Assembly (NCBI RefSeq): GCF_011064595.1
Contig: NZ_JAALJI010000001.1
Span: 682,001-746,000 of the forward strand
Reading direction: 5' to 3'
From: Paludisphaera soli
Lineage (GTDB): Bacteria; Planctomycetota; Planctomycetia; Isosphaerales; Isosphaeraceae
DNA: 64,000 bases
Each line of letters begins with the position of its first letter. Positions within the stretch are counted from its first letter, which is position 1. The translations under genes and the position numbers were made by a program. Below the pieces are notes generated by a model. The model saw only the letters and a list, made by a program, of their open reading frames with translations, did not search any database and had not been told where the DNA came from. Below, piece after piece: positions 52,302 through 61,199 of this stretch.

Positions 52302-55300
52302 ATGATGCGAGGACGAGCACCCTGGCCGGCCCTGGTCTTCCTCGTCGGCCTGATGCACGGAGCCCTCCGCGGCGACGAGGTCGACGCAACGGCCGACCCC
52401 GCGATGGTCGAGTTCTTCGAGAAGCAGGTCAGGCCGATCCTCGTCGAGCGTTGCTTCGGCTGCCACGGCCCGGAGAAGCAGAAGGGCGAACTGCGGCTGG
52501 ATTCGCGAGCGGCCGTCCTGGAGGGCGGGACGACGGGCCCCGCCGTCGAGCCTGGCGACGTCGAGTCCAGCCTGCTCGTCGAGGCGATCCGCTACGGCGA
52601 CCTCCAGATGCCGCCGAAGTCCAAGCTGCCGCCGGCCGAGATCGAGGTCCTGACCCGGTGGGTCGAGCGCGGGGTGCCCTGGGGCGTGGAGTCGAAGGAG
52701 GCCGCCACGACCGTGCGTGCGGGCCTCGACGGCTCCTCGGAGTTCGCCCGTCGGGCTCGGTTCTGGAGCTTCCAGCCGATCCGGGACGTGTCGCCGCCCG
52801 CCGTGGCGGGTGCGCTCGCCGACTGGCCGCGCAACCCCATCGACCTCTTCCTGCTCTCGGCCCTGGAGGCTCGCGGCCTGGCCCCGGCCGAGGAGGCCGC
52901 TCGGCGGACCCTGATCCGTCGCCTGACCTTCGACCTGATCGGCCTGCCGCCGACACCCGAGGAAGTCGCGGCGTTCGAATCCGACGACGCGCCCGACGCC
53001 TACGATCGGCTGGTCGAGCGGCTCCTGGCGAGCCCGCGATACGGCGAGCGTTGGGGGCGGCACTGGCTGGACCTCGTCCGGTTCGCCGAGACCGCGGGCC
53101 ATGAGTTCGACTACGACCTGCTCAACGCCTGGCGCTATCGCGACTACGTCGTTCGGGCCTTCAACCTCGACCTCCCCTACGACCGGTTCGTCGTCGAGCA
53201 GGTGGCCGGCGACCTGCTCCCCTCGCCGCGCCGGAATCCGGCCGACGGGTCGAACGAGTCGATCCAGGGGACCGGCTTCTACTGGCTGGGCGAGGGGGTC
53301 CACTCGCCGATCGACGTCCGCGACGAGGGGGTGCGGCGGGTCGACAACCAGATCGACGTGCTCAGCAAGACGTTCCTCGGCCTGACCGTGAGCTGCGCCC
53401 GCTGCCACGACCACAAGTTCGACCCGATCAGCGCCCGCGACTACTACGCTCTGGCCGGCTTCCTGCGGAGCACTCGACACCAGCAGGCGTTCCTGGATTC
53501 CGACGTCCGGATCGCCCCGATCGTCGCGGACCTGAACGCCCGCAAGAGAGCCCTGGCCGACCGGCTCGGCGAGGCCGCATCGCGCCTGGAATCGCCCCGG
53601 AGGGACGAGGTCGAGGCGGTTCTCGGCCGAGCCATCCCGGCACCACCTTCGGCAGGCGACTTCCCGCCGGCGGACCTCCACGCCTGGAAGGCCTCCGGAG
53701 ACGCCTTCGCGATCGCGACCCGGCCGACGGCGTTCCGCATCGACCTCCGCGAGGACGACTCGAGGCTGATCGAGGCCCCCGCAGGTTCCCTCCACAGCGG
53801 CCTGACGGCGGACCGACTCCAGGGGGTCGCCCGCTCGCCGACGTTCACCATCGGGAAGCCGTTTCTGCAGGTCCTGGCGTCAGGGGTCGCCTCGCGGGTC
53901 AATATCGTGATCGACGGCTTCGAGAAGGTCCGAGACCCGATCTACGGCGGCCTGACCCGCCGACTGGACTCTCAGGAGACCGCCTGGATCAACTTCGACG
54001 TCCGGGCCTGGATCGGGCACCGCGCGTACATCGAGGCTTGCGACGGCGCCGCGGCCGAGTTCACCGGGGCGACGACCAACCCGGTCGACGGTCGCGGCTG
54101 GCTCGCCCTGCTCGGGGTCCGCGAGTCCGACGACGCGGGCCGCCCCGCCGAGGCCGTCGCGGCGCGAAACATCGCCCTGAAGACGCTGCTCCGTGAATTG
54201 GAGGCCGTCGACTCCCCCCTGGCCTCGCGCATCGCCTCGACGCTGGCCGAGTACCGCGAGTTGGCGGCGCGACTCCCCGACCCGACGCTGGCCCTCGCGG
54301 CGATCGACGGCGACGGGGAGGATGAGTCCCTGATGCTTCGCGGGAGCCCGAAATCACTGGGCGAAGCCGTCCCCCGGCGTCTCCTGGCCGTGCTGGGCGG
54401 GGCCGCCCCGGAGGCTTCGTCGACCGGCAGCGGGCGGCTCGACCTGGCCCGCACGATGGTCGACGCCGCCTCCAATCCGCTGCTCCCCCGAGTCCTGGTC
54501 AATCGGATCTGGAAGCAGCACTTCGGCGAGGGCCTCGTCCGTTCGACCGACGACTTCGGCGCGATGGGCCAGGCCCCGAGCCACCCGGAGTTGCTCGACT
54601 GGCTCGCCTCGGAGTTCATCCGTCGCGGCTGGTCGATCAAGGCCGTGCACCGGCTGATCCTCGGCTCGGCCGCCTACCGGATGAGCAGCCGATCGACGAC
54701 GGAGGCGGACCAGGCCGATCCGACCAACGCCCTGCTCCACCGGATGAACGTCCGACGCCTGGAAGCCGAGGCCGTGCGCGACGCCCTGCTCGTCGTCTCG
54801 GGACGTCTCGATTCGCGGTTGGGCGGGCCGAGCGTGGCGCCTCACCTCTCGCCGTTCATGGAGGGGCGGGGACGCCCCGCCGCCAGCGGCCCTCTCGACG
54901 GCGACGGCCGCCGCAGCCTCTATCTCCAGGTCAGGCGCAACTTCCTGAATCCCATGTTCCAGGTCTTCGACGCGCCCGTGCCGTTCACGACGATCGGCCG
55001 TCGCCACGCCTCGAACGTGCCGGCCCAGGCCCTCACCCTCCTGAACGACCCGCTGGTGCTGGATCTGGCCGACTCCTGGGCGGCCCGGCTCCTGGCCGAA
55101 GGCGGGCCCGACGCGTCCGACGCTTCGCGGATCGACCGGCTCTATCGCCAGGCCTTCGGGCGAGCGCCGACGGCCGACGAGGTCGCCCGCTGCGTCTCCT
55201 TCCTGGCGGCTCGGCGGCGATCGGAGCCGTCCTCTCCGAGGGCCGTCTGGGGGGATCTCGGCCACGCCTTGTTCAACGTCAAGGAATTCGTCTACGTCGA

Positions 55301-55304
55301 CTGA
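52302..55304 (+). CDS. Planctomycete cytochrome-type protein (PSCyt1-DUF1549-DUF1553)
   Basis: A 1,000-residue exported protein. The signal peptide covers about residues 1-24. A single c-type heme motif CFGCH is at 51-55, in the PSCyt1 segment RPILVERCFGCHGPEKQKG. The DUF1549-like part starts near PIDLFLLSALEARGLAP and includes RLTFDLIGLPPTPEEV. The C-terminal DUF1553-like part has LPRVLVNRIWKQHFGEGLV and RMSSRSTTEA, and NVPAQALTLLNDPLVLDLAD. Such proteins are typical of planctomycetes and verrucomicrobia; their exact role is not known. It is followed after 32 bases by a DUF1501 gene, the usual pairing. Either ATG at 52302 or 52305 would serve. Confidence 0.9.
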   Translation: MMRGRAPWPALVFLVGLMHGALRGDEVDATADPAMVEFFEKQVRPILVERCFGCHGPEKQKGELRLDSRAAVLEGGTTGPAVEPGDVESSLLVEAIRYGDLQMPPKSKLPPAEIEVLTRWVERGVPWGVESKEAATTVRAGLDGSSEFARRARFWSFQPIRDVSPPAVAGALADWPRNPIDLFLLSALEARGLAPAEEAARRTLIRRLTFDLIGLPPTPEEVAAFESDDAPDAYDRLVERLLASPRYGERWGRHWLDLVRFAETAGHEFDYDLLNAWRYRDYVVRAFNLDLPYDRFVVEQVAGDLLPSPRRNPADGSNESIQGTGFYWLGEGVHSPIDVRDEGVRRVDNQIDVLSKTFLGLTVSCARCHDHKFDPISARDYYALAGFLRSTRHQQAFLDSDVRIAPIVADLNARKRALADRLGEAASRLESPRRDEVEAVLGRAIPAPPSAGDFPPADLHAWKASGDAFAIATRPTAFRIDLREDDSRLIEAPAGSLHSGLTADRLQGVARSPTFTIGKPFLQVLASGVASRVNIVIDGFEKVRDPIYGGLTRRLDSQETAWINFDVRAWIGHRAYIEACDGAAAEFTGATTNPVDGRGWLALLGVRESDDAGRPAEAVAARNIALKTLLRELEAVDSPLASRIASTLAEYRELAARLPDPTLALAAIDGDGEDESLMLRGSPKSLGEAVPRRLLAVLGGAAPEASSTGSGRLDLARTMVDAASNPLLPRVLVNRIWKQHFGEGLVRSTDDFGAMGQAPSHPELLDWLASEFIRRGWSIKAVHRLILGSAAYRMSSRSTTEADQADPTNALLHRMNVRRLEAEAVRDALLVVSGRLDSRLGGPSVAPHLSPFMEGRGRPAASGPLDGDGRRSLYLQVRRNFLNPMFQVFDAPVPFTTIGRRHASNVPAQALTLLNDPLVLDLADSWAARLLAEGGPDASDASRIDRLYRQAFGRAPTADEVARCVSFLAARRRSEPSSPRAVWGDLGHALFNVKEFVYVD

Positions 55305-55336
55305 TCGCCGGGGCGCGTCCTCGCGGAGCCTTCTCC

Positions 55337-56755
55337 ATGCATTGCGGCCGCTTCTCAGCCCCGATCGATCGCCGAGCCATGCTCGCCCGATGCGCCAACG
55401 GTTTCGGCGCGATGGCCCTCTCGGCGCTGCTGCGCGAGCCGGCCTTCGGCGCCGATGCGGCCGGCCCGGCTGGCGCGACAGGCCTCCACCACCCGGCGAA
55501 GGCCCGGAGCGTGATCTTCCTGTACATGGACGGCGGCCCGTCCCAGATGGACACGTTCGACCCCAAGCCCCGCCTCGATCGCGAGCACGGCAAGCCCATC
55601 GCCGTGAAGACCGCTCCGACCCAGTTCAACAACGTCGGGGCGGTGCTCAGGTCCCCGTGGAAGTTCAACCGCTACGGCGAGTGCGGCGCCCCGGTGAGCG
55701 ACCTGTTTCCCCACGTCGCCCGCCACGTCGACGACCTGGCGATCATCCGTTCGATGACCTCGGAGTTCTCCGAGCACACGGCGGCCAACTACTTCCTGCA
55801 CACAGGCAGCGGCCTCCAGGGGAGGCCGAGCCACGGGGCCTGGACGACGTACGGCCTGGGCACCGAGAGCGAGGACTTGCCCGGCTTCGTCGTCCTGAAC
55901 GGCGGCCTGATCCCGCCCGGCGGCCAGGACTGCTTCAGCAACGGCTTCCTCCCCGCCACGTTCCAGGGCTCGGTCTTCCGCCCCTCCGCGGAGGCCGTCG
56001 CCAACATCCGCCCCGCCGAGTCCGCGCCCGGCGGGCAGCTCCGCAAGCTCGACCTGATCCGCGACCTGGACCGGGGCGTCGCCGATCGCAAGGGCCGGCC
56101 CGACGCGATGGAGGCCGCGATCGCCAACTACGAGCTGGCGTACAGGATGCAGTCGGCGGTCCCCGACCTGATGCGGCTGGACGGCGAGTCGCCCGCCACC
56201 CGGAGCCTGTACGGGCTGGACGACGCCTTCGAGCCGACCCGGATCTTCGCCCGCGAATGCCTGATCGCCCGCCGGCTCGTCGAGCGCGGGGTGCGGTTCG
56301 TCGAGGTCCTCTGCCCGTCGGTGGGGCACGATCGGTGGGACCAGCACTCCAAGCTGAAGGAGGGCCACGAGCGGAACGCCCGCGCGGTGGACCGGCCGAT
56401 CTCCGGCCTCCTCGCCGACCTGAAGGGGCGCGGACTGCTGGACTCCACGCTGGTCTTCTGGGGGGGCGAATTCGGCCGCACGCCGATGGCCCAGGGGAGC
56501 GACGGCCGCGACCACAACCCCTTCGGCTTCACCGTGTGGCTGGCGGGCGGCGGGATCAAGGGGGGCGTGACCCACGGCGAGACGGACGACTACGGATACC
56601 ACGCGGTCGTCGACAAGGTGGCGATGTACGACCTCCACGCCACGATGCTGCACCTCCTGGGCCTGGACCACAAGAGGCTGACCTTCCGCTTCGGCGGCCG
56701 GGACATGCGGCTGACCGACGTCCACGGCGAGTTGGTCACGCCGATCCTCGCCTGA
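55337..56755 (+). CDS. DUF1501 protein (sulfatase-like fold), exported
   Basis: A 472-residue protein paired with the cytochrome-type gene 32 bases upstream. The N-terminus has a twin-arginine-like segment DRRAMLARCANGFGAMALSA near 12-31. The DUF1501 landmarks are VIFLYMDGGPSQMDTFDPKP near 56-75, TSEFSEHTAANYFLHTGSGL near 140-159, and FWGGEFGRTPMAQGSDGRD near 374-392, the last resembling the phosphatase/sulfatase-like metal site. Substrate is unknown. The pair occurs in many copies in planctomycete genomes and may act on complex polymers at the surface. ATG 55337 is used; family members begin nearby. Confidence 0.88.
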   Translation: MHCGRFSAPIDRRAMLARCANGFGAMALSALLREPAFGADAAGPAGATGLHHPAKARSVIFLYMDGGPSQMDTFDPKPRLDREHGKPIAVKTAPTQFNNVGAVLRSPWKFNRYGECGAPVSDLFPHVARHVDDLAIIRSMTSEFSEHTAANYFLHTGSGLQGRPSHGAWTTYGLGTESEDLPGFVVLNGGLIPPGGQDCFSNGFLPATFQGSVFRPSAEAVANIRPAESAPGGQLRKLDLIRDLDRGVADRKGRPDAMEAAIANYELAYRMQSAVPDLMRLDGESPATRSLYGLDDAFEPTRIFARECLIARRLVERGVRFVEVLCPSVGHDRWDQHSKLKEGHERNARAVDRPISGLLADLKGRGLLDSTLVFWGGEFGRTPMAQGSDGRDHNPFGFTVWLAGGGIKGGVTHGETDDYGYHAVVDKVAMYDLHATMLHLLGLDHKRLTFRFGGRDMRLTDVHGELVTPILA

Positions 56756-56776
56756 GCCGCCCGCGGCGTCGGCTCA
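56753..56776. terminator. Small bidirectional hairpin spanning both stop codons
   Basis: TGAGCCG (56753-56759) and CGGCTCA (56770-56776) are inverted repeats that include the stop codons of the two convergent genes. The 7-base-pair stem encloses a 10-base loop. It could act as a compact terminator, though the stem is short. Confidence 0.3.
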
Positions 56777-57085
56777 CTCCTCGACGCGGGCGTGCCGCAC
56801 CTTGTGAGTCTCCAGCCAGACCAGGAGCGAATCCTGCTCCTCGGTGAGCTCGACCTCGGTCGCCTTCTCGGTGTCGAGCGGCGAGACGAGGTAGAAGACG
56901 CCCTCCATCACCCACTTGGTGACCTCATCGCGATCGAACCAGTACTCGCCCTCGCCCAGGTGCGCCGGATGCTCGGGAGCGTCCGGCCCCGACTGGAAAT
57001 AGACGAGTTGCGAGCGGAGCCGGGGCGACAACGGATACGGGGGCAGGTCGGGGTGGTCCAGGGCGACCAGTCGAGGTTGGGCCAT
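56774..57085 (-). CDS. Hypothetical small protein
   Basis: A 103-residue, acidic, soluble protein. It shows alternating short hydrophobic segments, for example LRSQLVYFQSGPDAPEHPAH near 23-42 and YWFDRDEVTKWVMEGVFYLV near 48-67, with no family motif that I recognise. ATG 57085 is the obvious start. It converges on the DUF1501 gene, sharing a hairpin with it, and lies 130 bases downstream of the kinase-like gene start region on the same strand. Probably a real gene because of its strong amino-acid composition and position, but function is unknown. Confidence 0.55.
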   Translation of the reverse strand: MAQPRLVALDHPDLPPYPLSPRLRSQLVYFQSGPDAPEHPAHLGEGEYWFDRDEVTKWVMEGVFYLVSPLDTEKATEVELTEEQDSLLVWLETHKVRHARVEE

Positions 57086-57215
57086 CGTCGATTCGTCCAG
57101 TCCGGGCGTCGGGGTTCAAACGTGCCGAGCCGGATCGCCGCGAAGCCTCTCCGGCCCCGACCTCGATCCCGGCCGCACCGCGATTGTCCGCGAGGCCCCG
57201 CGCCCGGTCAAGCGT

Positions 57216-57851
57216 TCACGCTTCGAGAGTGCGGATCGGCCGGTCCGGCTCGCGAAAGGCGACGACTTCCACCCGGCCCAGCCGCGACGAAGCCTCGGGG
57301 AAGACCGGATCGACCAGGTCGACCTCGGCCGCCTCGCGGCGCGTCGAAGCGACGGGCGAGGCGCTCTTGAGCAGGATCAGTCGGTCGGCCCCCAATCGAT
57401 CGGCGATCCGGGCGGCGATCGAGTCGGACGTCGTCCGCCAGGAGACCGGCAAGGGGGAGTCCCCCGCCTCGTCGACCTCCTCCATGTATCGTCGCACGGC
57501 GAGAACCGGCCGCCTGCCCGCCTTCCAGGCCCCGGGGAGTTCCCCCAGGGAGCGGACCAAAAGTCCCCCGGAAAGCCCGCCCGCGAGGAGTTCGGCCGTG
57601 AGGTCCATCGCGCCGAGGGCCAGGCGGTGGGCCCTCTTAGCGCTGAGGCCGTGGACCTCGTCGAGCGCCCGAATCGCGTCGGCGACGGGACCGCCTCCGA
57701 CGATGAGGACGACTCGCGGTTTCGGCCCCCCTTCCCTCGCGACTTCGGAGTCCAGGAACTTCTCCAGCCGCACCGTCAGCTTCGGCCAGTCGAGCAGGCT
57801 TCCCCCGACCTTCACGACGAGGAGGGGCCGACCCTCAAGCTTCGACGCCAT
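57216..57851 (-). CDS. Amino-acid-kinase-fold protein, MfnE-like
   Basis: A 211-residue protein of the aspartate/glutamate/uridylate kinase superfamily. ATP-binding glycines are in VVKVGGSLLDW near 12-22 and LIVGGGPVADAIR near 49-61, with the late nucleotide region IADRLGADRLILLKSASPV near 148-166. In methanogens a member of this superfamily, MfnE, phosphorylates the aminomethyl-furan phosphate used to make methanofuran. The neighbours here (MfnF-like, MfnD-like, Mch) make the same assignment likely. The start at 57851 overlaps the end of the MfnF-like gene by 17 bases, which supports translational coupling. Another small-molecule kinase is the main alternative. Confidence 0.7.
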   Translation of the reverse strand: MASKLEGRPLLVVKVGGSLLDWPKLTVRLEKFLDSEVAREGGPKPRVVLIVGGGPVADAIRALDEVHGLSAKRAHRLALGAMDLTAELLAGGLSGGLLVRSLGELPGAWKAGRRPVLAVRRYMEEVDEAGDSPLPVSWRTTSDSIAARIADRLGADRLILLKSASPVASTRREAAEVDLVDPVFPEASSRLGRVEVVAFREPDRPIRTLEA

Positions 57852-58872
57852 GGCCGGGCCCCCTTCCCGTCACCAGTTCGATCAACGCGTGCGCGCACGC
57901 GGCGACGGAGCCGCCCGCGCCCCAGAGCCCGCCGAGCGGACGGATCGAGCCGCCGGGCGCCACGACCGCCTCGGCCACGCGACGGGCCAGGAACTCGCCC
58001 GATCCCGACACGACGGCCACTTCCGGCCGACCGATGGTCGCCGCGCAGGCCCGCCCCGCCGCCGCGACGAGCCGTTCGCTCAAGGCCTCGTCGGCGGCCC
58101 GCGCCAGGGCCTCCACCTCGTCAGGGGTGCACGACTCGCGATCGGCGCAGACCATCCGAGCCAGGCGTTCCCGGGCCCGTTCGAGGGTGGCGGGACGCCC
58201 ATCAGCCGTCGAGCGGTCGTCGGCGTCGGGGGGCAGGTCGCCGAGCGTGATATAGACGTCCCGCGTCGTGGCGAAGAACTCGGCCGCCAGGCCCGTCGGC
58301 TCGCCCCGGAACGGCAGCGCGACCGCGAGCGAGCAGACGGGCGTCCTGGCGACGCCGGCGTAAACCAGCTCGGCGTTCTGAAGGCGATCCAGGTCCGTCC
58401 GACCGCGCGCCGCGACGCGGCCGCCCACCAGTGGGATCAGGTCGGTCGTCGTCGTGCCGACGTCGATCAGGAGGCCTCGCGCGTCCCCCACCGATCGGGC
58501 CGCGACGGTCGCGAGGGCCAGCCAGTTCGAAGCCGCGGCGACGAGCGGTCGGCCTCGGATCGAGGCCTCGTCATGGAACCGCCCGTCGGTCCCCCAGAAG
58601 GCGACCGGCCGGCCCGGCAGGGCCTCGGAGAGCGCGGCGACGACCCGGAGCACGCCCTCGCGTTTGGTCTCGAAGCAGTCGCAAAGCTCGGCGGTCATGG
58701 TCGCCGCCACGCGATCGAACGGCGGGAACGACGACGCCAGTTCGGCGATCGCCCCGGCCAGCCGCTCGGGTTGCTTCCAGACCGGGTATGGCGACGATCG
58801 CGCGGAACCGTCCGAATGGGCCGCCTTCAGGTTCGCCCCGCCGACGTCGATCGCGAGCCAGGTGGTCTTCAT
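57835..58872 (-). CDS. H4MPT-linked C1-transfer protein, MfnF-like (hydantoinase-A/ASKHA fold)
   Basis: A 345-residue protein of the family annotated as probable H4MPT-linked C1-transfer pathway protein. It has an ASKHA-like phosphate-binding start AIDVGGANLKAAHSDG near 7-22, a second phosphate loop LLIDVGTTTTDLIPLV near 134-149, and a final SGSGEFLARRVAEAV near 292-306. Methanogen homologues (MfnF) join the aminomethyl-furan diphosphate to glutamyl-tyramine in methanofuran synthesis. The ATG at 58872 overlaps the stop of the MfnD-like gene by four bases (ATGA), and its own stop overlaps the MfnE-like start. The three genes thus form one coupled operon. A few Cys residues (DCFETK) are not in a cluster. 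Confidence 0.8.
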   Translation of the reverse strand: MKTTWLAIDVGGANLKAAHSDGSARSSPYPVWKQPERLAGAIAELASSFPPFDRVAATMTAELCDCFETKREGVLRVVAALSEALPGRPVAFWGTDGRFHDEASIRGRPLVAAASNWLALATVAARSVGDARGLLIDVGTTTTDLIPLVGGRVAARGRTDLDRLQNAELVYAGVARTPVCSLAVALPFRGEPTGLAAEFFATTRDVYITLGDLPPDADDRSTADGRPATLERARERLARMVCADRESCTPDEVEALARAADEALSERLVAAAGRACAATIGRPEVAVVSGSGEFLARRVAEAVVAPGGSIRPLGGLWGAGGSVAACAHALIELVTGRGPGHGVEA

Positions 58873-59951
58873 GACCGGACCGCCTCCACCGATTCGCCGA
58901 CCGCCCAGGTTCGACCGGACGCGTCGAAACCGACGGCGGCGGCCGCGTCGATCTCGACCTCGATCCGATCCATCAGCCGATCCCACTCCTCGGGCTCGGG
59001 GGCCAACCAGGCTTCGGCGATCAGGCCCGGGGATAAGACCCGACCCAGGCCGACGCAGGACGTCGTCGGCCTCGGGTTGATCTCCAGGACGACCACCCGC
59101 CCGTGCTCGACGTCCAGGATGAAATCGACGCCGACGAGCCCGCGAAGGCCCGCGATCGACTCCACGGCCGCCTTCGCGATCGGAACGGCCTCGGGATATC
59201 GCCGTGGCAGGGTGCCACCCTCGTATGAGAATCGACCGTCGCGGAGCGCGATCCGCTGCTCGCCGACAGCGATCAACCGGGCCCGGCCCCCGCGAACGAG
59301 GAACGTCGCGCTCATCGCGACGCCGGGGACGAATTCCTGGAGCAGGCGAGGCCCCCCCGCCCCCGCAAGCTCCGCCGACTCGTCCGGCCGGTCGACGCGA
59401 TAAGTTTCCAGGCTCCCCGCGCCGTCGATCGGCTTGACCACCGAAGGGAACGGCCAACCGTCGGGCACCGCCCACCCGACTTCCAGGATCGCGGAGCGAG
59501 GCGTCGGAACCACTTGACGGTCCAGCCATTCTCCGAGGGCGGCCTTGTCGCCGGTGAGTGCGACCGCCTCGGGTTCGGAGCCCAGCAACGGGCAGCCCGT
59601 CCGGCCGAGGCGACGGGTCAGGGATTCCAGCACCCCGCCCGTCTCGGGAGCGATCAAGAGCGTATAATCAGCCCGAACGGCGAGAGCCTCCAGCCGTTCG
59701 AGCGAATCGACCTCGACGCTCTCCCAGGGCTTGTCGTCGCGGGGCAGGCGTGGGTCGATGGTGACCAGGACGCGGGTCGGCGTGGCGGCTGCGGCGAATT
59801 CCGAGGCGAGCGCCCGGCGCATCGCGGCGCCTTCGCTGGCCCAGGATTGCGGCAGGGTCTCGCCGGCCATCCCGCCGCCGGTGACGAACTCGTGGATCAG
59901 GACGGTGCGGGGGACGGGCGAGGTCGTCGTGGGGTCGATGTTCCAGCTCAT
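58869..59951 (-). CDS. ATP-grasp ligase, MfnD-like
   Basis: A 360-residue ATP-grasp protein. The N-terminal pre-grasp fold starts RTVLIHEFVTGGGMAG near 15-30. ATP and metal contacts are seen in FPSVVKPIDGAGS near 171-183, the Leu-Gln-Glu segment RLLQEFVPGVAMS near 205-217, and LVGVDFILDVEHG with VVVLEINPRPTTS near 276-305. In methanogens the MfnD ligase adds glutamate to tyramine. The bacterial homologue may ligate glutamate to a tyrosine-type unit. ATG 59951 gives a normal N-terminus, but its first 14 bases overlap the start of the divergent HisA-like gene. A longer start at 60032 would run through that gene. The protein is most likely part of a methanofuran-type pathway. Confidence 0.72.
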   Translation of the reverse strand: MSWNIDPTTTSPVPRTVLIHEFVTGGGMAGETLPQSWASEGAAMRRALASEFAAAATPTRVLVTIDPRLPRDDKPWESVEVDSLERLEALAVRADYTLLIAPETGGVLESLTRRLGRTGCPLLGSEPEAVALTGDKAALGEWLDRQVVPTPRSAILEVGWAVPDGWPFPSVVKPIDGAGSLETYRVDRPDESAELAGAGGPRLLQEFVPGVAMSATFLVRGGRARLIAVGEQRIALRDGRFSYEGGTLPRRYPEAVPIAKAAVESIAGLRGLVGVDFILDVEHGRVVVLEINPRPTTSCVGLGRVLSPGLIAEAWLAPEPEEWDRLMDRIEVEIDAAAAVGFDASGRTWAVGESVEAVRS

Positions 59952-60690
59952 TCCGGTGCTCGACGTCCTGGGCGGTCGGGCCGTGCATGCGATCGGCGGC
60001 GACCGCGCGCGGTATCGGCCGTTGCGGAGCATCTTACACGCCGACCCCGCCCCCCGGGAACTGGCGCGGTCCTTTCGCGAGGCACTCGGCCTGAACGCGG
60101 TCTACCTGGCCGACCTCGACGCGATCACGGTACGCCGGGGCGATCTCGCGCTCTACCGAGAGGTGGCGGGCCTGGAGATGGATCTCTGGCTCGACGCGGG
60201 GCTTCACGATGAGCGCGATCTCGACGGGTTGCTGCCGATCGAGCGCCTTCACGTCGTCGCCGGCCTGGAGTCGCTGCACGGGCCGGACGCCCTCGCCCGG
60301 ACGCTGGCCGTCGCCGGCCCCGAACGACTGATCGTCAGCCTTGACCTTCGCGACGGCCGCCCGATCACGCCGACCGCCGACGCCTGGCCCGAGTCGGACG
60401 CGATCGCCCTGGGGCGTCGGATCCTCGGCATAGGCGTCCGTCGGCTCATCCTCCTCGACCTGAGCCGCGTCGGGCGAGGCTCGGGGACGGGCACGGCGGG
60501 GCTGCTCGACGCCCTGCTCGCGACGCATCCCGACTCCGAGATCGCGGTCGGCGGCGGCATCTCCACGATCGAGGACGTCGAGCGATGCCGAGATTGCGGC
60601 GCGTCGGCCGTGCTCGTCGGCTCGGCGCTCCACGACGGCCGCATCGGCCGATCGGGCCTGGAGCGGCTCGGCCTCGTTTCAGAGGGTTAG
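59938..60690 (+). CDS. HisA-like TIM-barrel protein of C1-cofactor clusters
   Basis: A 250-residue TIM barrel related to phosphoribosyl-formimino isomerase HisA. The first strand LIPVLDVLGGRAVHAIGGDR near 4-23 and AVYLADLDAI near 55-64 carry the two typical Asp positions. The C-terminal phosphate-binding motifs are IAVGGGISTIEDVERC near 202-217 and SAVLVGSALHDGRIG near 222-236. A HisA-like protein of this kind is found in H4MPT/methanofuran gene clusters of methylotrophs, without a proven reaction. True HisA cannot be excluded, although the his genes are 56 kb away. The start ATG 59938 overlaps the divergent MfnD-like start by 14 bases, and the 3' end overlaps the convergent PTPS-like gene by 12 bases. 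Confidence 0.72.
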   Translation: MFQLIPVLDVLGGRAVHAIGGDRARYRPLRSILHADPAPRELARSFREALGLNAVYLADLDAITVRRGDLALYREVAGLEMDLWLDAGLHDERDLDGLLPIERLHVVAGLESLHGPDALARTLAVAGPERLIVSLDLRDGRPITPTADAWPESDAIALGRRILGIGVRRLILLDLSRVGRGSGTGTAGLLDALLATHPDSEIAVGGGISTIEDVERCRDCGASAVLVGSALHDGRIGRSGLERLGLVSEG

Positions 60691-61170
60691 CTCGATCTCG
60701 GCCGACTGGCCGAAGCATTCCTCGACCTCGACGCGGACCGCTCGGGGGTCGGCCCACTCTTTGCCTCGCATTGCCTGGAGGAGGCGGCCGGCGATGTATT
60801 CGGCGAGGCGTTCGGCCGTCGTGTTGTCGATCGGCAGGATGACGCACTCGTCGGTGGGGAAGCTCCAGAATCGGTCGCCGAAGCGGGCCACCGTGTTGGG
60901 GCCGACGGCCTCGACGGCGATGAGCGGGCTCCGATCGGGCAGGAGCATGCGGTGGTCGAGTTCGTCCACGATCGCACGGGTCATGTCCCGGAGGGCGATG
61001 AAATCGACCACGTAGGCGTTGGGGTCGAGCTCGCCGTCGACCTCCACGGCGACTCGGTAGTTGTGGCCGTGGATGCGCTCGCAATGGTCGCCGTCGAAGG
61101 TGATGAAGTGCCCCGACGAGAAGACCAGGTAATCCTTGGTGACGCGGACCTTGAATCGCGAGGCGGGCAC
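60679..61170 (-). CDS. 6-pyruvoyl-tetrahydropterin synthase / QueD-like protein
   Basis: A 163-residue tunnelling-fold protein. Zinc ligands are H21 in FSSGHFITF and H34 and H36 in RIHGHNY, and the catalytic Cys is C30 (HCERIHGH). The late FGQSAEIEL segment contains the Glu that anchors the pterin ring in this family. In H4MPT clusters such proteins may act in pterin synthesis; in other genomes they make queuosine precursors. Its place beside mch, an MptN-like ligase and a CitG-like protein favours the pterin role. ATG 61170 is a natural start. It is 29 bases after the CitG-like gene on the same strand and overlaps the HisA-like gene tail-to-tail by 12 bases. Confidence 0.78.
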   Translation of the reverse strand: MPASRFKVRVTKDYLVFSSGHFITFDGDHCERIHGHNYRVAVEVDGELDPNAYVVDFIALRDMTRAIVDELDHRMLLPDRSPLIAVEAVGPNTVARFGDRFWSFPTDECVILPIDNTTAERLAEYIAGRLLQAMRGKEWADPRAVRVEVEECFGQSAEIELTL

Positions 61171-61199
61171 GGTGGGCGTTCCTCGGAGACGGGAGAGGT

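Noticed and set aside
59938-60690. Calling the TIM barrel HisA of histidine synthesis
   Set aside because: It sits inside the C1-cofactor cluster, far from the histidine genes, although sequence alone does not exclude it.
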